From NCBI RefSeq assembly GCF_030272615.1, contig NC_081414.1, positions 825,868,896-825,932,895 on the forward strand: a stretch of 64,000 bases of DNA, given 5' to 3'. The notes below the pieces were generated by a model, which was given only the letters and a program-made list of their open reading frames with translations, was not told where the DNA came from and ran no database searches. Source of the DNA: Cryptomeria japonica. Lineage: Eukaryota; Streptophyta; Pinopsida; Cupressales; Cupressaceae. A program made the translations under genes and the position numbers. Shown here in pieces: positions 1 through 11,690 of this stretch. Each line of letters starts with the position of its first letter. Position 1 is the stretch's first letter.

Positions 1-239
1 GTGTGAAATGATCTACAAATACAGAGATCACGTGCAAGGTGTAGATACCAAAAACAAAAAATCAGACACCATGGCAAATTACTTACCTCGAGATACTACA
101 CCAATTATGTCATGCTGTCAACAATCCCAATGAGGAAAATGATGAGACAAACGAAAACCAGTCTCCTGCTTCATTTTTTTAACAATAAACAAAAATAAAT
201 CTACAAGTATTGGGGTTTTGGAGCTTGATTTGGTACAAT

Positions 240-600
240 GGCAACCGCTGCAGTGAAGCTTTACGAGCCGCTTGCCTCCCCTGCTGTCATCACAGTTCTC
301 ACATGTATTCTCCAGAAGAAATTCCTTATGAACTCATCCCTATCGACATGAGGTAAGGAAGCATAAGAAACCCCCCTACTTAGCCTTGCAAGTAACATAA
401 ATCTGCGGCCATCGTCTGTTCTAGTGCGCAAAAATATGAGTCGCAGGGCACCATTGGACTGTTAGGGAAGAGCTTAACAAAGAGGGCTCTGAAAGAGCAG
501 TGGGTGGAACTGTTAGTCGGTGTAACTCTATAGAAATTCAATATTCCAAGCTTTGCTTTGTTGTTTTGGCTAGTGGTGGCTGCCATGATGGGTATTTCCC
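240..600 (-). other. Unresolved degenerate coding-like stretch
   Basis: On the minus strand an ATG-started frame of 68 codons (586 to 380) begins MAATTSQNNKAK and ends in a stop. A second frame just downstream gives a short protein-like run (PHVDRDEFIRNFFWRIH). The composition is less AT-rich than the surroundings. I recognise no family. It may be a broken host gene or chance. A promoter-like motif lies upstream of it on the same strand at 944-968. The rest of 1-900 shows nothing I can name. Confidence 0.15.
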
Positions 601-943
601 AAAACGAGGAGGAGATTGAACAGAATGAGGAGAATTTGGGGAGAGTTCTGGATGTGTCTGACCAAAGCTATTTCACACTAAATATCTGGTCAGTGATGAA
701 TTCAACATCAATTGATTTACATTTGTTGGCCTGAGAGAATAAATGGCAGCTATTGATAAATCAAATCCAGGATACTGCATTTCATACAAAACTAACAATC
801 TGATCTACCGCAGCTGAAAAGATTTTTTAATGACCCCTGAAAGTTGTTTGGCGGAATTTCCAAGTGTCTGAGCTTGTTTTCTACACAGTTTACTGGACAG
901 AAGAAAGGTAACGCAGCGTGAGACAGATTTGACTGAAAACTCA

Positions 944-968
944 CGCTATATAGCCTATCGGCTAAATA
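944..968 (-). promoter_or_regulatory. TATA-containing motif, copy 1
   Basis: Read on the minus strand this is TAGCCGATAGG followed by CTATATAGCG. A near-identical block occurs at 2551-2577, just upstream of the PPR pseudogene on the same strand. The shared TATA-like core suggests a duplicated promoter relic, but no transcript evidence is available. Confidence 0.25.
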
Positions 969-2059
969 AATTAAAAATCAGAGTATAATTAGCACAAGGG
1001 TTACATCGATAGTAATAGATAGATGGACTATTTGAGATGAGGAGATTGTTAATTATGAATTTAACAGAGACTCTATGATAGTAGAAATTTAAAGATTCAA
1101 AAGATTTCTTCAACTTTTAGAAGAAATTGAATGTTTGTATTAGACATGATTGTTTATGTATTAGGTATACATGTTTGCAACTAATATTGAGTTGATGTTA
1201 GAAGACCAAGGTCCAGGAGTATTTTTCAGTCTTTGACGTTATATTCACAGAAGGGCATTCCAAAAGCTCCATTTTATTTTTTCAGACTTATATTAAAATC
1301 TAACCAACTAAAAAATTTGTTATATTAAACCTCATGAAAATTTCTAACCTTTTGACTACTTGAAGATTTTGTAAAAGAAAACAACAATTCTTAAGATAAG
1401 TAGATCATAAAGGCTGGCGAATAGCTGATATGATTGTTCTCAATTATACTTATAGTGAATTCCAGATCCATCCTATTCTCAAACAAGATATAAGAGCTCA
1501 TAAAAATTATTTAAGAGATTGGAAGCCCTTATAATCGAAGTGTTAGACTACTTATATATATCATCTGCAAAAACATTTGTGGATCCGTTCTTGCATTTCT
1601 CAAGTGCTGTTGGTTATGGGTTTGTAGAACCCAAGTGAAAATAACAATTTTCTATTGCATTTGAATATCTATTCCTAGCTAAAATGGATAAAACAGAGTT
1701 ATCTGTGCTGGCCAGAAATGTGGCCAAGAGGAGATGGTTTGTGGTATTTATGTTTTCTGATCATGTCCCTTGCATGAGGGACTAACATATTTGGCATATC
1801 TATGATCAGGAAACAATGACCACATTAGGGTTTTTTAAGAATCTTGGAGGGAATGTTGAAATTGTGTGTGGTCTGATAAATGAAGTTGCTCATCCTTGGG
1901 GTCCTCGGGATAGGAGCCATCATGAACATCCTGGCTATTTGATGATCTAGCTCTCTGTCACCCAACGGATTGCCAAGCCCAAGACATGACAGATGCATTT
2001 ATATATCTGCATAGACTTTTGCCAACACAAGGAGCTCTGGTAACCTGTGTGAAAATTTT
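969..2059. other. No recognisable gene
   Basis: AT-rich sequence between the two promoter-like motifs. The part next to the PPR fossil (about 1740-2059) is less AT-rich and could be decayed flank of that gene. I see no domain, repeat boundary or RNA gene in it. Confidence 0.4.
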
Positions 2060-2410
2060 TCCAGAGCCCATGAGATCACATTTTTCTGAGGCATTTTGTC
2101 AAACAATTCACGTGCCTTGCCAATGCTTCCAGATTTTGCATACATATGTACCAGGGCATTTACAACCACAACGTCTGACAGAAAACACCCTTTTCATTAT
2201 GCTTTCATGGATGTTCATACCCTCGTCCAGAGCTCTTAATTTGTGGCAAGCTGGGGGTATACTGGCAAAGGTTAAGTGATCAGGTTGGACACCTGTTCGC
2301 CGATTTGGTGAAACAAAACCAATGGCTCATCAGGACATCCATGTCTGCTATAAACCGCAATGAGATCAGGAAGATGCAAGAGAATTTTTATTGGCATGTT
2401 CCCAGCTTGA
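2060..2410 (-). pseudogene. PPR (PLS-class) pseudogene fragment
   Basis: Minus-strand translation gives PPR motifs typical of organellar RNA-binding proteins. In order they read LIAVYSRHGCPDEPLVLFHQ, then PACHKLRALDEGMNIHESIMK, then VVVNALVHMYAKSGSIGKA and RELFDKMPQKNVISW. The order and spacing match the P, L and S repeats of plant PLS-class PPR proteins, which bind organelle RNA and usually run to several hundred residues. Here only about three repeats remain. The frame is broken at least twice: one extra base in a T-run near 2182-2185, and a stop near 2277 just before the FASI..PACHKL segment. No start or DYW/E tail was seen. The plus-strand 97-codon open frame over the same bases is a shadow. 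The identification is firm; whether more repeats continue towards 1750 is not clear. Confidence 0.75.
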
Positions 2411-2550
2411 AACCACGATGAGAAAAAATCGATAGAGATTCAGGACAAATTTACAAAAACCTATAATGGCGAAGAAAATGAGACAGAACCAAAACAAATC
2501 CGTCTGCAACTGCTGTTTCAATGTTTCAACCAGCTATGTCATTTTCCAGG

Positions 2551-2577
2551 CGCTATATATAACCTATCGGCTAAATA
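2551..2577 (-). promoter_or_regulatory. TATA-containing motif, copy 2, upstream of PPR fossil
   Basis: The minus strand reads TAGCCGATAGGTTATATATAG, a near copy of the block at 944-968. It sits about 140 bp upstream of the first PPR-like residues on the same strand, which suits a TATA region of that dead gene. Function is inferred only. Confidence 0.3.
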
Positions 2578-4556
2578 TATTTTGTTTTTAATTTAACTAT
2601 TAATAGAATTGAAAAAACTGTCTTATCAGCTCTCTTTTGATATCTTAGATATCTGTCAGATACCACTAGTATACTTATATTTTAAAAAAATTAGGTAAAA
2701 ATCGTCCATAGATATCAAATTTTTAATTTTAAAAATTTAAGATTCATTGTTTCTTTTGAATTCAATAGATGCATAAATGCATACACCAATATGTCTAATC
2801 ACCAGCTAGCTCACATTACAATAAATTTAACAAAAAACTTATAAAACTTTAAAACTGATTTCACTATATATAATTCTTAATTAATCATTTTAAAATTTTG
2901 TGCTTTCAATTCATATTTCATCTTTTCCTGAAATATGTTTTCCATTAACAACACAGGGCTTACAGAAGAGATTACACATCTTATTTACAAAAATTAGAGA
3001 GCCTATCCTTTTCACTCTACCTATGACCTAGACCATTATTTGTTGTATACGTTACTAAAACAACTAATGCTCTTGGAATTTATCTATTTCCCATTTATCT
3101 ATTGTAATTTAAAAACTCCGTTTTTAATAAATAATAAAGATTTTTAAAATTTATTTTTTAATCAATTTAACATTGAAATATTATGATAGAGAATTACTTA
3201 TTAGAGAATAGTACAGATATTTAAAAAAAAAGTAAAAATCAATTAAAAAATTATAATATTTTAAATAAATCAACTCATTAATTATAATTTATTTCTTTGA
3301 GAATTGACACTAACTTTGATGTTGGAGATTCACAAATTAATGTTGTCTTTTGTTTCATTCTTGAATACACCACATTCTACGTAAAACGAGGTTCAATTGC
3401 AGTGAGAGAAGCTGAAAGAGAAGGGTCTTGACTTCTCAGTTTCTTGTCTTGTAAATACACCTTACTGCCATACAATCTCATATGGATCATGGGTGCCACT
3501 CCAAATCTTATACTTGCCAAAACATACAAAGAAACATTTTAAAATGACAATAAAAAGTAAAAAGTGGATTTATGGAGTTCTTAAAAATGGCGGAAATGAC
3601 GTAACAATAAATAAAAGAACCAAGTAAAAAATAAATAAATGGGTATGGTGTATGAAATCAAAGGACATTTGAGCTTCGTAGAAAAACAAAGCTAAAATCA
3701 TTAAAAGCTCACAACTTTCTTTAGAGCTGCTCGTGCCTGTTTCAGCTTCATTTGCACGCTCCTCCTCCCTTTCCATTTTTCTTTTGCCTACACATCAATC
3801 CAATCATACTTTAAATTTTTGCCCAATCATACATTAAAATTTTGCAGCCCATCAGAGTGCAAAGAAAAGAAAGCAAAGGATGGCAATAATCTATTGAAAA
3901 GATCACTAACAAAAAAATTTGTAGGAATAGTCTTCTATAAATATCTTAATCTACATATTTGTTCTATCAAACTATACTCTATTCCCATTTACTGTACAGA
4001 AAGATAACATAGACTCACTTGGATCTCATCAAAATAGATGCTTTTGTGTCATATTATACAGAAAATGAAAAGCAATATGTACCAAAATGGTGTTTGAGAT
4101 TCTGTGATATTCTTCAATCCAGAACCTTCAACAAAGAAAACTCTGATGCAATTTGACAGAGGCCGTCAAATTTATTTTAAGAAGAGTTTTTGTTTACGGA
4201 CAACATAGATCCATATATCCCATTGTAGATTGCCTATCGGCAAAATTAAATTTAACAATTACTAATTTGAAACTAGTTTTAAAATCAGATTTCAAGATGC
4301 AGACCGATCAGAATACTAGTTTCCAGTTTCTGAGATAAGATTGCGGTCGCAATCTAAAGAGAGTGTAAAATCTAGGATTAGATGGCATCTCGAGGAATAA
4401 AGCAACGTGTAAGCAATTATACAAGTTTCGATTTTGATGCTCTAATAAAATAATGTAAATGGCAATTTTAGTCAAAACAGCCGCAGCTATACAACCGCTG
4501 GGGATGATTTGCGATATGAGAAGGTATCCTCTCATCATCCCCATTCACCACAAGAT
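2578..4556. other. AT-rich intergenic region upstream of the UGT gene
   Basis: Mostly low-complexity A/T sequence. Several short open frames (for example 3570-3776 minus and 4153-4338 plus) lack any recognisable motif. No clear TATA box was found at the expected distance from the UGT start; the A/T run near 4443-4455 is the nearest candidate. Confidence 0.4.
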
Positions 4557-6058
4557 ATGGCCAAGTCTCTGCACGCAGTCATGGTGCCATTCCCTGTACA
4601 GGGGAGCATCAATCCTCTAATGCAATTGGCCCACCTGCTCTCCGAAAAGGGTTTTTACATTACCTTCGTTAACACAGAGTGGTGTCAGCGCCGCATGCTA
4701 GATGCTGATGAACAAGCGCCTCTAGGGTTTCGATTCCTGAGCATCCCGGACGGCTTACCAGCAGAGCATGGTCGTCTTACTGATCTTGTTGATTATTTGA
4801 GCGCACTGGAAAATTTAGCCCCTGTTCTGGAGCACCATCTTGTTGCCACTCTTTCGGGAGATGTTCCTCCCATCACATGTATTATTGGTGAAGGCTTTAT
4901 GTCTTGTACTTACCAGCTCGCCCTAAATCTCCGAGTGCCCAGAGTTGTACTCTGGACGATGTGCGCGGCCTTGTCTATTTCTCAGTTTAAAGCCGAATTA
5001 CTTCTCTCACAGGGACACATTCCTGTGAAATGTAAGTATTCCTAGTTTTCTAATTACATGTCGGGGTAGAAAATTGTTTTGTTATAAATACTTTATGGTG
5101 TGTGATTTCAGTGGGAGAAGCGAAGAGGCCCGAGAATTTGATCACCTGTTTGCCGGGGAATCTCCCACCTCTCTTGCCAACCGATCTCGTCTCCTTCTAC
5201 CGCGCCGAGAGTGCCTCAGATGCTTTAGTCAAAATATTTTTGTATGAAAGCCAAGTGCAAAACAAAGGAGAATATGTGCTCGTGAACACGATGGAGGAGT
5301 TGGAAGGAAGGGAAGCAGTAGCAGCACTGTCTATAAACGGCTGTCCTTCTGTGGCAGTGGGTCCTCTGTTTCTTCCCAATTTTCTGGCTCAAAGAGATGT
5401 CCTCCGGTCTACAAGTATGTTCGCGGAGGATGATAGCTGTCTTCGATGGCTGGATGCCCAGCAGATGGGTTCTGTGATTTACGTTTCCTTTGGCAGCATC
5501 GCCGTCAAATCGAAGCAACAGCTCGAAGAGATCGCGCTAGGGTTAGAAAACAGCCAGAAGCCTTTTCTGTGGGTTTTGAGAATGGATATTGCACAAGGGG
5601 AGCCTGGTGATTTGCCCCAAGGGTTTTTAGAACGGATCAGAGATAGAGGGTTGGTTGTGAGATGGGCACCGCAGCTGAAGGTGTTGTCCCATCCTTCTGT
5701 TGGGGCATTTCTTACCCACAGCGGATGGAACTCTGTGATGGAGAGCATCAGCTTCGGAATTCCTATGCTGGGATGGCCATATTTTCTGGATCAGTTTCTC
5801 AATTGCAGATTTGTGAAGGATGTGTGGAAGATTGGAATGGACTTTGAGGGCGTTGATGTCGATGAAAGCAAGTTTGTTACGAGAGAAGAGGTGGAGAATG
5901 GAGTGAGGAGGATTATGGAATGTGAAGAGGCGAGACAACGGGTGTTGAAATTGAAGGAGGCAGCTGTTAAAGCAGTTAGTCCGGGTGGATCTTCTTTCCT
6001 CAACTTAAACAAGTTTATCCAAGAGATTGCTCAAATTGCCAAATCCTTTCCACATTGA
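4557..6058 (+). CDS. Family-1 UDP-glycosyltransferase, UGT85-like, altered catalytic dyad
   Basis: Two exons (4557-5031 and 5112-6058) encode 473 residues, normal for plant UGTs, which move a sugar from a UDP-sugar to small acceptors such as hormones, phenolics or terpenoids in the cytosol. The first in-frame ATG is at 4557; the open frame reaches back to 4509 but only through a TTG. The N-terminal acceptor half has the family motif VPFPVQGSINP (residues 10-20). The C-terminal half carries YVSFGS and a complete 44-residue PSPG box (343-386, WAPQ ... HSGWNS ... WP ... DQ), with the usual donor contacts W343, H361, W364, N365, S366, E369, D385 and Q386. The final Gln suits UDP-glucose. Oddly, the His of the usual QGHINP motif is Ser17 (AGC at 4605-4607) and the partner Asp of the usual SDG motif is Glu112 (GAA at 4890-4892). 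No frame break is seen. It may be a non-standard or inactive UGT. The subfamily is inferred from overall resemblance. Confidence 0.93.
5032..5111 (+). other. Intron of the UGT gene
   Basis: An 80-nt AT-rich intron with a consensus donor GTAAGT at 5032 and an acceptor TTTCAG ending at 5111. It is phase 1: it splits the Leu159 codon (T / TG) and rejoins HIPVK to LGEAKRPEN in frame. A single intron in the middle of the gene, between the acceptor and donor halves, is common in plant UGTs. Confidence 0.9.
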
Positions 6059-6253
6059 ATACTTACCTCGGAGTTCGTAATTGTCAAGCCATGCCGTCTA
6101 TGCTTAAGGTTATGAGAGACTATTAAATTTATTTTCAGAATTTCAGGACTTCAACGAGTTGCAGAGTCGTTTTTCCTCCATTAGAATCAGCATTATATCA
6201 TAACTACTATTCATGCATTAATTAATAGGAGTTTTGTGCACACCAGGTCATAT

Positions 6254-6550
6254 TGATCCATGTTTTATGAATAGTGGTTGTCAAGAATTTATTTTTCATG
6301 ATATTGAATGGTACATTTAGCATTCATTGTATCTAGGTGATGCTCACAAGGTGAAGCATTGAGTTATTTCATAACTACCATTTACTCAATGGTAAGTCAA
6401 ATAATGATATTGTTATTTGGTTTCAACTATGTAGCTTTTTAGTCAAACTTGTTGACCCATGTTTCATGAATAGTGGTTCACAAAAATCCATCTCTCATGA
6501 AATTGAATGGTACACTTTGCACTCATTGCATCTAGGTGATGCTAATCTAT
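6254..6550 (+). repeat. Diverged direct duplication, period about 200 bp
   Basis: Two copies of a segment (near 6254-6345 and 6453-6545) share the phrases ATGAATAGTGGTT, ATTGAATGGTACA and CATCTAGGTGATGCT in the same order. This is an old local duplication just downstream of the UGT gene. No coding role is seen. Confidence 0.65.
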
Positions 6551-6699
6551 ATTATTTCTAAAGTTAGATCCTTTAATCCATTGTATATACTTTATTAAAG
6601 TGATATTTGTACTTTTCAACCATCTAATTTCATCTTTCAATATTAATTACGTAGGTTCACTTATGTTGAGTTGTATGCATTTCATTTGATTACTTTTAG

Positions 6700-7745
6700 T
6701 GAAGCATAGCATAAGGCTAAATTTCTTTACATTATTTTTGTGAATTTGTTTGATCCAAGACCTCCTATGGTTTGATCTTAGTGTTGTACCTTCATTGTGT
6801 TTAAGATTTTAGATCTTTCATTTTTTATCACCTTATCATTTTTAATATCCAAAAGTGACCTTTAGTATTTTATTTGTACACTACTTTATTTATGTGACTA
6901 GCTACTCAAAGTCCTAATCTTCCATTGAGAAGGATTGCTCTAAAACCTACCATGGTTGTGCAATCGAATAAACTCGAAATTTGTTTTGATACTAATGTTA
7001 AGAATAATATGAAGGATTATGATCATGATACTCATCGCACAAAAAGAATTTGCAAATGAGCTCTCTAGTTTGGCAATTATTGGGAATCCCACACAACTTG
7101 CTAATATGATATACCATGAGTTTATCAATTAGACACATAGATCAAAGATTTCAAGTTACCGCTAAGATTGTGACATCCACTTCTTCACTTAATGCATCTA
7201 CTTCCTCTCCTTATTCTACCATTTACCCTATCTACCACCTTTATTCACTTGATTGTCATTGTTCACCCCCATAAACCCCATGGTTTGATAGTGTCCGAAA
7301 ATAAGTGAAGTATAAGGAAATGCTATTTTTCTTTGCATTATTTGGTGAACTTGTTTTATTCTACATCATGTATAGTTTGACGTTAGTGTTGTACCTTCAT
7401 TGTGTTTAAGATTTTAAATCTTCCATTCCTAATCACATTATCATTTTTTATATTTAAAAGTGACCTTTAGAGCTTTATAAAACCTACTACTTTATTTATC
7501 CAACTAGATATTCAAAATCCTAATCTTCCATTGAGAAGGACTGCTCATCTAAAACCTACCATGGTTTTCCAATCTAGTGAACTTAAAATCTATTTTGAAG
7601 CAAATGTTGAGAATAATGTGGAGGATTATAATCATGATAGTCTTCACACAACAAGAATTTGCAAATGAGCTCTCTAGATTGGCAAATGTTGGAAGTCCTA
7701 CACAAATAGCTAATATGTATATTAGACCAAATATAAATAATGATA
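6700..7745 (+). repeat. Diverged direct duplication, period about 605-609 bp
   Basis: Copy A (about 6700-7135) and copy B (about 7305-7745) align along their length. Shared blocks include GTGTTGTACCTTCATTGTG (6781 and 7386) and CTCTCTAG (7061 and 7670). The offset drifts from 605 to 609 through small indels. Minus-strand open frames in both copies resemble each other only because the DNA is duplicated. Confidence 0.75.
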
Positions 7746-9039
7746 TGCATATGCAATAGGTAGTGAACAAATGTACATATGAGACCTTGTTTATATAGAC
7801 AAGGTTGACAGATATGACTAACTAGGATGATGCCTAGTGTTTCAATCTTATGCTATGTGACAACTAGGGGATAAGATCACATGTCTACAAGAGACTTCTA
7901 GAAATATTCCTAACTCATTAAGTAAATTCTAACCTATGAACATGTTCATAGAAAGGACCCAACTAAGAACTAGTTAGATAATACACCTTGTTCACACTAT
8001 AAAAGAAAAATCGAATAGGAAATACCCTTGTTCACACCAACAAACCTACATGATGTATTACACCTCATTTCCTATTTCATCTACTACTACTCCACCTACT
8101 ATATCCACCACTCTTATATATTATGCCATTTCTACTGATCTTACTTCTCATCCATGTCTACTCTCTATTGCATATCACCCATGCCTATCCATACTATCCA
8201 TTATGTTGGAAATTTGGTATGCTATTCACCTATAGAGAGTTCTTGGTAAGGTTCATAGAGAGATAAGTTGTAGAACTTGTTCTAAGTCGATGTTGTCATT
8301 ATTTAATCTAGGCTGGTAAAGAATGACAAAGCTAGATACAATTAATTTTGGAAAGTTGCAATCACAAGTTATTTGGAATAGAGCTCACAACTATGTAATG
8401 GTTCGAGTAAAATATTGGAGTGCACATGATGGTATAGGCGCCCTTTAATATTGCTAAAGTACAAAATAGTGACAACTAAGAGCATGGTGATCTTCTAAGG
8501 GATACTTAGAGGTACCAAAAGCAACTAGAAGTAATCAAATGTTTTACTTTACTACCACAAGCCATGGATGGTGATTGTCAAGAAGACATGCATTACCTTA
8601 CTCGAAGTCCTCACTTATTGCATTGAAACAACATTTGTTTGGAGGATTTTGGTTAAAGAGTTCATTTTCCTTGTTTTCACCTATACTTGCTATTATCAAT
8701 GGTGGCTCTATCATAGGGTCTTTTGTGCTCACAAAACATTTGAGACTTGCTATCCCATTTTACATGTACATTGACTGGGAGCAGTTGCAGCTATAACATT
8801 TCACAAATATTCCTTTCTCTTGTATATTTTAATGGAGTCCATTGTATTATTCCAGCACTCTTCTTTTTGGTACCGACATGGTGACAAAGGTTGTAGAATT
8901 GGCTTTACGCCTACCAATAACATTTGCCAAAACATTATAAAGCCTTTGCAACACAGAGAGTATACCGGTAGAAATTGAGAAAAATGAACTCCACAACAAT
9001 TAATATTCTTTTAAATAATTAGGTTCCTGTAGTTGTCAT
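7746..9039. other. No recognisable gene
   Basis: AT-rich sequence. Overlapping open frames at 8568-8796 show no motif I know. I see no repeat termini, RNA gene or conserved domain. Confidence 0.4.
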
Positions 9040-9495
9040 AACTTTTCACAATTCATTACATTCACTTTTCACCATCTATAATTTGTGTTTTTATTTTTTA
9101 TCATTTTGCATTCACTTTTCATGACTCATATATGTTTTGCATTGGAATTCATAATTCATAACTAGTTATGAGTTGTGGATTTTGATTTCACAATACATAA
9201 CTACTTTTGCATTCATTTTTCACTATTCACACTTACTTGCATTCACTTTTATCCATTCACAACCCTTTTGACATCCAAATTCCATAACTCATGACCTTCT
9301 TACATCTGACTTTTGAAAATCACAACTAATTGTGAGTTGTGAATTTGGATTGCATAGCTTTTCACGTGCAAAACTCACAACTACTTGTGAGTTGTGATTT
9401 TGTTTGGCACACTATCACCTTCCATAAGTGACAACCTTTTGCATTTGACTTTTCAAAATCACAACTAGTTGTTAGTTATGAATTTGGATTGTAGA
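9040..9495 (+). repeat. Imperfect repeats with short inverted motifs
   Basis: Degenerate units combining a TTTGCATTCACTTTTCA-type phrase with the dyad CACAACTA...TTGTGAGTTGTG recur at least four times. The arms CACAACT and AGTTGTG are reverse complements, so each unit could form a small hairpin. Origin unknown. Confidence 0.5.
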
Positions 9496-9639
9496 ACGTT
9501 TTTAATTTTAAATTTTTTAAAGAAGTGAATTTATTTAATTTTAATTTTAATTTTTACATCGAGAGGCATAACACTACAACCCAGACATTTTTTTTCCAGT
9601 GTAATTATAATGATGAGAAATTTAAAAATTAAAAATTAA

Positions 9640-9980
9640 AGACTAAAATCTAAATTAAAAAGAAACTTTCTATTATTATTATTATTTATTAAATATGAAA
9701 AAATAAATAAATCTAGATTTAAAAGAAACAAATCTAAATTAAAAAGCAACTCATTATTATTATTTATTAAATGCAAAAAAAATAAAAAAATTTAAATCTA
9801 CATTTAAGAAAACTTCTAATTTAAAACATTATGTTTTAAAATCTAGATTTAAAAGAAACTTCTATTTATTTATTTTTTGCATGCAAGTCATTTCATTTTC
9901 TAAGATAAGACTGTAAAAATTATATGAAACTTTTTTTTTCTTTTTTCTTCTATGTAAATCATTTCATATTCTAAAATAAG
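9640..9980 (+). repeat. A/T-rich imperfect tandem repeats
   Basis: About three copies of a unit of roughly 85-100 bp, built on AAATCTA(G/A)ATT(T/A)AAAA and a TTATTATTATT run, occur between 9640 and 9870. A second short duplication follows (CATTTCAT(T/A)TTCTAA(G/A)ATAAGACT near 9888 and 9958). Probably replication slippage. Confidence 0.5.
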
Positions 9981-11690
9981 ACTAAATTCTAATAAATATT
10001 AATCATGCTATGAAATTAATTAATCTATGCTAAAGGTAAAGATTTTTTTGAATTTGATGTTTCTCCGCCTTCTTTACATAAATTTTATTTATAAAATATA
10101 GGCATTGCTAGTATTTAAATTTATTTCACTTCTTTGTGCCCTCTTTTAGAGATTTGTCATAACTTTTAACAAAGGAGGTGATCATAACCTTTAATTATTT
10201 ATCCATAACACGATGTCAAGAATGGGATTTTAATTTTTTTCCAAAATAGCCTCATAAAAAAGTAAGAATTAAAATCTCATAAATAGTAAAGTAGGTCCTT
10301 GTCAAAATTGATTGTGCAACTAAAAAATGGTACTTAAAATATGTTTATAAGGTGGTTTTCCTTGAGGTCTCATAATTTTCAAGATTTTAATGTTTTGGTG
10401 CTTTGACCACTACACGGTATGACAAACTTGGAGATGATGGCCTAAATGTAAAACCACATAGTTGAAAACTCTTTAAAAATGCTAGACATTGGATTTAATG
10501 TAAAGATTAAAATTTGAGTGTTTCAAAACCGAGGCAACAGAGTTAATGGTTGGAGACAAATATTTTTATAGCCTTTTAAAGGAAAACATTGGATACCAAT
10601 TAATTTTTTTTAGGTGGAGATGCAAAAAGTTTGAACAAGCCAAAAATGATTTAACATCATTTCTTCAAAGAAAATAAATGTTGGCTAAAGGTACAAATCC
10701 ACATTGACACACAAAGTCTACATAGAGTATGTTGGTTAATTCCAACTTCCATGAATGTGTCATGTTAGTTAGAGATCATTTTGATTGTACTAAATGAAAT
10801 TTCCTATTGTTACAATATATTACTATTCCAACACAAAAACATAAATTTATATCTTGAAACAAATGATTATTCTAAGACACTATAGCTCTGACAAAAACCA
10901 AAAAGAAAGAAACACCACTGAAACCAGAGCTTACAAACCATTTTAATCTTTTAATATTTTACAGGAAGGTTCATTTGAAATAAGAATGATGGAGTAGTGA
11001 AGCCTAGAACATAAAGAGACAAGCCAATTGTAGGTGGAAGTAATTGCGCCTATGTTTATTCCTACACAGTCTTACAAATTGCCTCCATTGCTTCATGCCT
11101 TATGTTTTTTTTCCTTGTAATTCTCTTCATCTTTCACTATTTATTAGTAATTTTACTATATCTCGCTCTTTTTTTTTCCTTTTTTTTAAGTGAGGTTTCA
11201 GTTGGAATATACATTCCAATATAAACATCAATGAGTAAAGTACAAAGTGTGATATTGCTGTTATGTTTTGTGTTCTTCAAACTTTAATTGTATGCACGTG
11301 TGTGTGTATGTATGCAATTTCTCAAGGTTGAGTATACTATTGAGTTTCAAACAACATGCAAGATTAATAAAAATAAATGTAATTTTGGAGCTCGAATAAA
11401 AGATCTTCTTCAAAAACGAATAAAAGATCTTCTTCAAAAATAACAGCACAAAATTCAAGGACATCTAGGAGTTCTCACCAACTTGAAAAAGTGACTTGCA
11501 ACTTAAAAAAGCATTCAAGCTATCCAATGCTTTGATAAATGACATTCACAAAGTCTATGAAGTTGTTTCTCTAATTTTTCAATTAAAACTTTCTACTCTT
11601 ATTTATTGCAACCTTTTTAGAGATTGGAAGTGGATTCTAAGTTATAATATAAAAAATTTCCTCTTAAGATAATCTATCATAATCTTTTTC
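9981..11690. other. No recognisable gene
   Basis: Low-complexity A/T-rich sequence without a long open frame. The only clear structure is the small tandem duplication at 11393-11440. Confidence 0.4.
11393..11440 (+). repeat. Perfect 24-bp tandem duplication
   Basis: Two adjacent identical 24-bp units (11393-11416 and 11417-11440) begin CGAATAAAAGATC. Their perfect identity suggests a recent slippage event. Confidence 0.9.

Noticed and set aside
1986-2279. 97-codon plus-strand open frame
   Set aside because: It is antisense to clear PPR motifs on the minus strand.
5197-6012. Several minus-strand and one plus-strand open frame inside UGT exon 2
   Set aside because: Shadows of the UGT coding sequence in other frames, without motifs of their own.
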